Source: Bacteriovoracaceae bacterium (GTDB lineage Bacteria; Bdellovibrionota; Bacteriovoracia; Bacteriovoracales; Bacteriovoracaceae). From it: a stretch of DNA of 64,000 bases. How positions within the stretch are numbered: position 1 is the first letter of the stretch; each line of letters begins with the position of its first letter. The position numbers and the translations under genes were made by a program. Under the pieces are notes generated by a model. The model was not told the origin of the DNA. It did not search any database and saw nothing but the letters and a program-made list of their open reading frames with translations. This document shows, piece after piece, positions 60,705 to 64,000 of this stretch. The stretch spans positions 28,726 through 92,725 of the forward strand of contig JARXAH010000014.1 of NCBI GenBank assembly GCA_029865945.1, written 5' to 3'.

Positions 60705-63449
60705 TTAATTTGCGACATACAGATCAAGAAATTTACCCGTTAGCGATCTTGGATTTTTTGCAATATCACTCGGGTGACCAGTGGCCACAACTTCGCCACC
60801 ATGCTTGCCTCCGCCCGGCCCAAGATCGATCACATAATCAGCGTGTTTAATAATATCAATATTGTGCTCGATCACAAGAACCGTATGGCCCTGGGAGACT
60901 AATTTTCTTAAGCAATTATTTAATAACTCAATTTCTTGAAAATGAAGACCCGTGGAAGGCTCATCAAGCATGTAGAGAATTTTTCCTCGTTTCAATTTTG
61001 ATAATTCTTTAGCGATCTTAATTCGCTGAGCTTCACCTCCCGAGAGAGTGGAGGTTGGCTGACCAAGCTTGATGTATCCAAGGCCCACTTGCAAGAGTAA
61101 TTCAAACGAAAAATTTAATTTTTTATAATTTCCAAAATGGGCAAGCGCTTCACTCGCATTCATGTTGAGCACGTCGTGAATGTTAGCGCCTTTATAGTAG
61201 ATCGATAATATTTCTGGCCGGTAGCGCATCTCTTTACAGGCAGAGCAAGGGATGTAGGCGTCAGATAAAAACATCATCTGCATTTTAATTCGGCCATTTC
61301 CCTCACACGTTTCGCATCGTCCAAGCGCTGAATTAAAACTAAAGTGAGACGGCGTTAAGCTTTGTAACTTGGCCTGAATGGTATCAGCATAAATTTCTCT
61401 AATCACATCAAACACCCCAAGGTAGGTGAGGGGAATGGATTTCGGAGTGCGGCCAACCGGCTTTTGACTAATGAGTAAATAATCTTGCAAATGATCATCA
61501 CAACTAACTGACTTGTATTCTTTGTCGCCATCGGCCTCTTTGAAAATAAGTTCATTGAGAGCGGATCTCATCACATCATGAACGAGAGTGGATTTTCCCG
61601 AACCACTTCGTCCCGTGATGCAGGTGAGTGCATTGATAGGAATGTGAATATCTATATTTTTTAAATTATTTCTCTTGATTCCTAAAATATTTAAGTGCTG
61701 TTTAAAATTTACTTTATGAATAGGAAGTTTTACTTCATTGGCCTTAAGAAAATTGGCCGTTAAATTATCAGTCTTAAAAAATTTTTCCGAATTTCCAGCG
61801 TACACAACTTGGCCACCATTAATTCCAGACTGAGGCCCAATATCTAAAATGAAATCCGCTTCTCTCATCGTTTGTTCATCGTGTTCAATGACGATCACAG
61901 TGTTGTTTAAATCGCGAAGTTGTTTGATGGTTTTAATGAGCATTTCATTGTCAAAGGGATGAAGGCCAATACTTGGCTCATCGAGAATATAAATGACGCC
62001 TGACAAACTTGTTCCCAGTTGGGTGGCCAAGCGAATACGTTGGAGTTCCCCTCCGGAAAGAGTGACCGCTGAGCGTGTCAGTTGTAAGTGTCCGAGCCCC
62101 ACTTGATTTAAAAAAATAAGTCGCTGCCTAATTTCTAAGCACAACTTTTCACCAATTCTTTTGTCAGAATCGCTCAAAATTAATTTCGAAAAATAATCTT
62201 CTAGCCACACTAAATCTTTTTCCACGAACTCATCAATGGTCATGTTCCAAAGTTTTACATTGAGGGGAAAATCTTGCAGCCGTTTTCCATGGCACTTAGG
62301 ACAAGGTACGTATTTCAAAATTTTCGCTAAATTATCTTCGCCGTAGTAGGTGTCCTCGTCATCCATGAGATTTTTAAAATAGGGGATGAGTCCGGGAAAT
62401 TTCTTAACTCCCTCAAACAAGTGAGACTTAAATTCGTTCGGCCACTCCTTTGAGGAAAACTCTAAAGGAACTCCGGCGCTAGAAAATAATTTTTTCACCA
62501 CTAAAAAAAGCGGCGCATCTTTTGAAATAATTTTGTACAAACTTGTTTTGTTAAATGGGAGCGTGGGATTTTTTAATAGGGTAGACTCATCGATGCGAAC
62601 AATTTCTCCAATACCATCACACGTCTTGCATGCACCTAAGGGCGAGTTATAAGAAAAAAGCCGCGGCTGGAGTTTGGGAAAATTTGTTTTACTAACTGGG
62701 CAATAAGATCCGAGCGAGTAAAATTGAGATTTTCCATCCACATCAACAATGACGGAATTTTCAGCGAGCTTAAGTGACGTCACAATGGATTGCACCATGC
62801 GCTCGTGTTTTTGAGGCGAGTAAATAATGCGATCAACCACACCAAAAATATCGTGGTATTTATTTTTATCTACTTTAGGAAGCTGTCCCACTTCATAAAT
62901 TTTTTGATCAATAACGATGGATTGAATTCCATATTTATTAATCATCTTATCAATGACATCTTTTTGCTCCCCTTTTTGAGAGAGAATAATGGGGGCCATA
63001 ATCACGACGCGCGCTCCCGCTTTCGGCGTGCCAATTTGGTGAATGAGATCTTGCTGATCGCGGGCACCAAGTGCGGCCTTAGTCGTTGGTGAGTGAGGAG
63101 TTCCTAGGTGAGTAAAAAGTAAGCGCAAGAAATCATAAATTTCTGTCACCGTTCCAACAGTGGAACGCTTATTGTTGATTGTCGTTTTTTGATCGATGGC
63201 AAGCGTGGGGGAGATCCCTTTAATCATCGAAACTTTTGTATGGATGGGTGGTTGAAAAAAATTTTTTCCAAAAGATGATAGTGCTTCAAGGTAGCGTTTT
63301 TGAGACTCAAGGTGAAGCGTTTCATAAATGAGTGATGACTTTCCTGATCCTGATGGGCCTGTGACTACAATAAATTTATTGCGCGGAATAGTGACGTCAA
63401 TATTTTTTAAATTATGAGCGTGGGCATTTTCAATGATGATTTCTTTCAT
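60705..63449 (-). CDS. uvrA: UvrA-type excinuclease ATPase
   Basis: The damage-recognition ATPase of nucleotide excision repair. Both ABC modules are present: Walker A GPSGSGKSSL (near 32) and GRSGSGKSTLVHDV (near 615), signatures LSGGELQRIRLA and LSGGEAQRIKIA, and DEPSIGLHP and DEPSTGLHF. The second zinc finger has all four Cys (CETC...CSAC). The first has only three (CPVS near residue 250, then CKTC near 273): the second Cys is Ser. 914 residues is slightly short. It may be a divergent UvrA rather than the housekeeping copy. Confidence 0.9.
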   Translation of the reverse strand: MKEIIIENAHAHNLKNIDVTIPRNKFIVVTGPSGSGKSSLIYETLHLESQKRYLEALSSFGKNFFQPPIHTKVSMIKGISPTLAIDQKTTINNKRSTVGTVTEIYDFLRLLFTHLGTPHSPTTKAALGARDQQDLIHQIGTPKAGARVVIMAPIILSQKGEQKDVIDKMINKYGIQSIVIDQKIYEVGQLPKVDKNKYHDIFGVVDRIIYSPQKHERMVQSIVTSLKLAENSVIVDVDGKSQFYSLGSYCPVSKTNFPKLQPRLFSYNSPLGACKTCDGIGEIVRIDESTLLKNPTLPFNKTSLYKIISKDAPLFLVVKKLFSSAGVPLEFSSKEWPNEFKSHLFEGVKKFPGLIPYFKNLMDDEDTYYGEDNLAKILKYVPCPKCHGKRLQDFPLNVKLWNMTIDEFVEKDLVWLEDYFSKLILSDSDKRIGEKLCLEIRQRLIFLNQVGLGHLQLTRSAVTLSGGELQRIRLATQLGTSLSGVIYILDEPSIGLHPFDNEMLIKTIKQLRDLNNTVIVIEHDEQTMREADFILDIGPQSGINGGQVVYAGNSEKFFKTDNLTANFLKANEVKLPIHKVNFKQHLNILGIKRNNLKNIDIHIPINALTCITGRSGSGKSTLVHDVMRSALNELIFKEADGDKEYKSVSCDDHLQDYLLISQKPVGRTPKSIPLTYLGVFDVIREIYADTIQAKLQSLTPSHFSFNSALGRCETCEGNGRIKMQMMFLSDAYIPCSACKEMRYRPEILSIYYKGANIHDVLNMNASEALAHFGNYKKLNFSFELLLQVGLGYIKLGQPTSTLSGGEAQRIKIAKELSKLKRGKILYMLDEPSTGLHFQEIELLNNCLRKLVSQGHTVLVIEHNIDIIKHADYVIDLGPGGGKHGGEVVATGHPSDIAKNPRSLTGKFLDLYVAN

Positions 63450-63571
63450 AGTCTGGGATTATAGCCAATTTTTTGATCAATAGCGACTAAGTATCAAGGA
63501 AAAAAGTATGTTGATTGGAACTTTATTCAGGGCACAATTGAAAGTTTTATCTATTGCGATAACCTTATACC

Positions 63572-64000
63572 ATGAAAAATAAAATTCTCTCTCTACTTTT
63601 TTTTCAATCCGTATTCACAACCCTTTGTTATGCAGAATGTACCAAGAAAGATATTGAAGCGTGGGTTAGCAAAAATATGAAAACGACTAAGCACTCTTTT
63701 AAATCTTACCACTGGGGTTCGCGCTCATTTTTCAGTCCCGAGGAACTGCTTGAGCTAAAAGTTAAAAATTATCCTTTTTGGCAAGAAATTTTCTACTATT
63801 TCCCAAGTGCAAAGAGTCAAAAGGAAGAAATTCCTAGCTATGAAATTAAACTTGCCACTAATGAATCTCAGGGATTGAAATATTTTCAAACGATGGCAGA
63901 TAATTACTTTTGGAATTATGAATCTGGACATAGCTTAAAAGGTAGCAAGCCGGAGGTTCAAGATTGGGATATTGGTATGGGTTTTTATGGCGCTATTGAT
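63572..64000 (+). CDS. exported protein of unknown function, 5' part
   Basis: An open frame runs from the ATG at 63572 to the window end (143 codons, no stop), so the gene continues outside. The N terminus is a signal peptide (MKNKILSLLFFQSVFTTLCYA), followed by a Lys- and aromatic-rich region (KDIEAWVSKNMKTTKHSF, NYPFWQEIFYYFPSAK) without a recognised family. There is no SD sequence; TATACC ends at the base before the ATG, so the exact initiation is unclear. It diverges from uvrA across a 122-bp gap. Confidence 0.6.
   Translation, partial: MKNKILSLLFFQSVFTTLCYAECTKKDIEAWVSKNMKTTKHSFKSYHWGSRSFFSPEELLELKVKNYPFWQEIFYYFPSAKSQKEEIPSYEIKLATNESQGLKYFQTMADNYFWNYESGHSLKGSKPEVQDWDIGMGFYGAID

Overview
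The window is low-GC bacterial DNA spanning a chromosomal replication origin. The gene order is rpmH, rnpA, yidC, mnmE, mnmG, rsmG, parA, parB, bactofilin and F-type ATP synthase genes on the minus strand, then dnaA, oriC, dnaN, recF, gyrB and gyrA on the plus strand, with two parS sites. The layout, the many small exported or lipoprotein genes of unknown function, and an F1 operon and a separate a/c-subunit operon on opposite sides of oriC all fit a Bdellovibrionota-type bacterium (Bacteriovorax/Bdellovibrio relatives). That placement is inference from gene content, not a database match.

Layout. 1-6.5 kb holds exported proteins and lipoproteins of unknown role, a metzincin-type lipoprotein and a 125-bp structured repeat. 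6.6-14.4 kb holds a SEC-C/SNF2 helicase, radA and ligA. 14.4-20.7 kb holds two envelope or beta-barrel-like proteins, a patatin-like lipase and a BNR-repeat lipoprotein. 20.7-27.5 kb holds a secreted aminotransferase-like gene broken by an in-frame TAA, a 5'-nucleotidase-like phosphoesterase, and two tandem paralogous genes that are both interrupted at the same inter-domain hinge. 27.6-31 kb holds two unknown exported or anchored proteins. 31.1-37.0 kb is atpC-D-G-A-H-F-F'. 37.1-45.3 kb is bactofilin, parB, parA, rsmG, mnmG, mnmE, yidC, rnpA and rpmH. 45.5-54.7 kb is dnaA, oriC, dnaN, recF, gyrB and gyrA. 54.7-57.4 kb holds a TPR lipoprotein, two ATP-synthase accessory membrane proteins, atpB and atpE, followed at once by the second copy of the 125-bp repeat. 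57.5-64 kb holds a YihY/BrkB protein, a lipoprotein with a Pro/Thr linker, a frameshifted EamA transporter, uvrA and the start of an exported protein.

How it works together. The core is the replication and segregation centre: DnaA acts on a 12-box oriC, ParB loads on parS sites beside and inside mnmE, and translation, tRNA-modification and membrane-insertion genes read away from the origin. ATP synthase is divided, with F1 and the b/b' stalk on the left arm and a plus c on the right.

Most notable non-gene signals: (1) a 16-bp palindrome, TGGTCCTATAGGACCA, found twice exactly and once with one change near the origin, sharing 10 of 16 positions with the local parS; (2) the 125-bp repeat, 122/125 identical between two sites 54 kb apart, whose minus-strand RNA would close with a 27-position stem; (3) two tandem paralogs whose leaders are more conserved than their proteins and whose reading frames break at the same hinge; (4) divergent, apparently leaderless promoters fused into one palindrome. 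No tRNA, rRNA, CRISPR array or insertion sequence was recognised.
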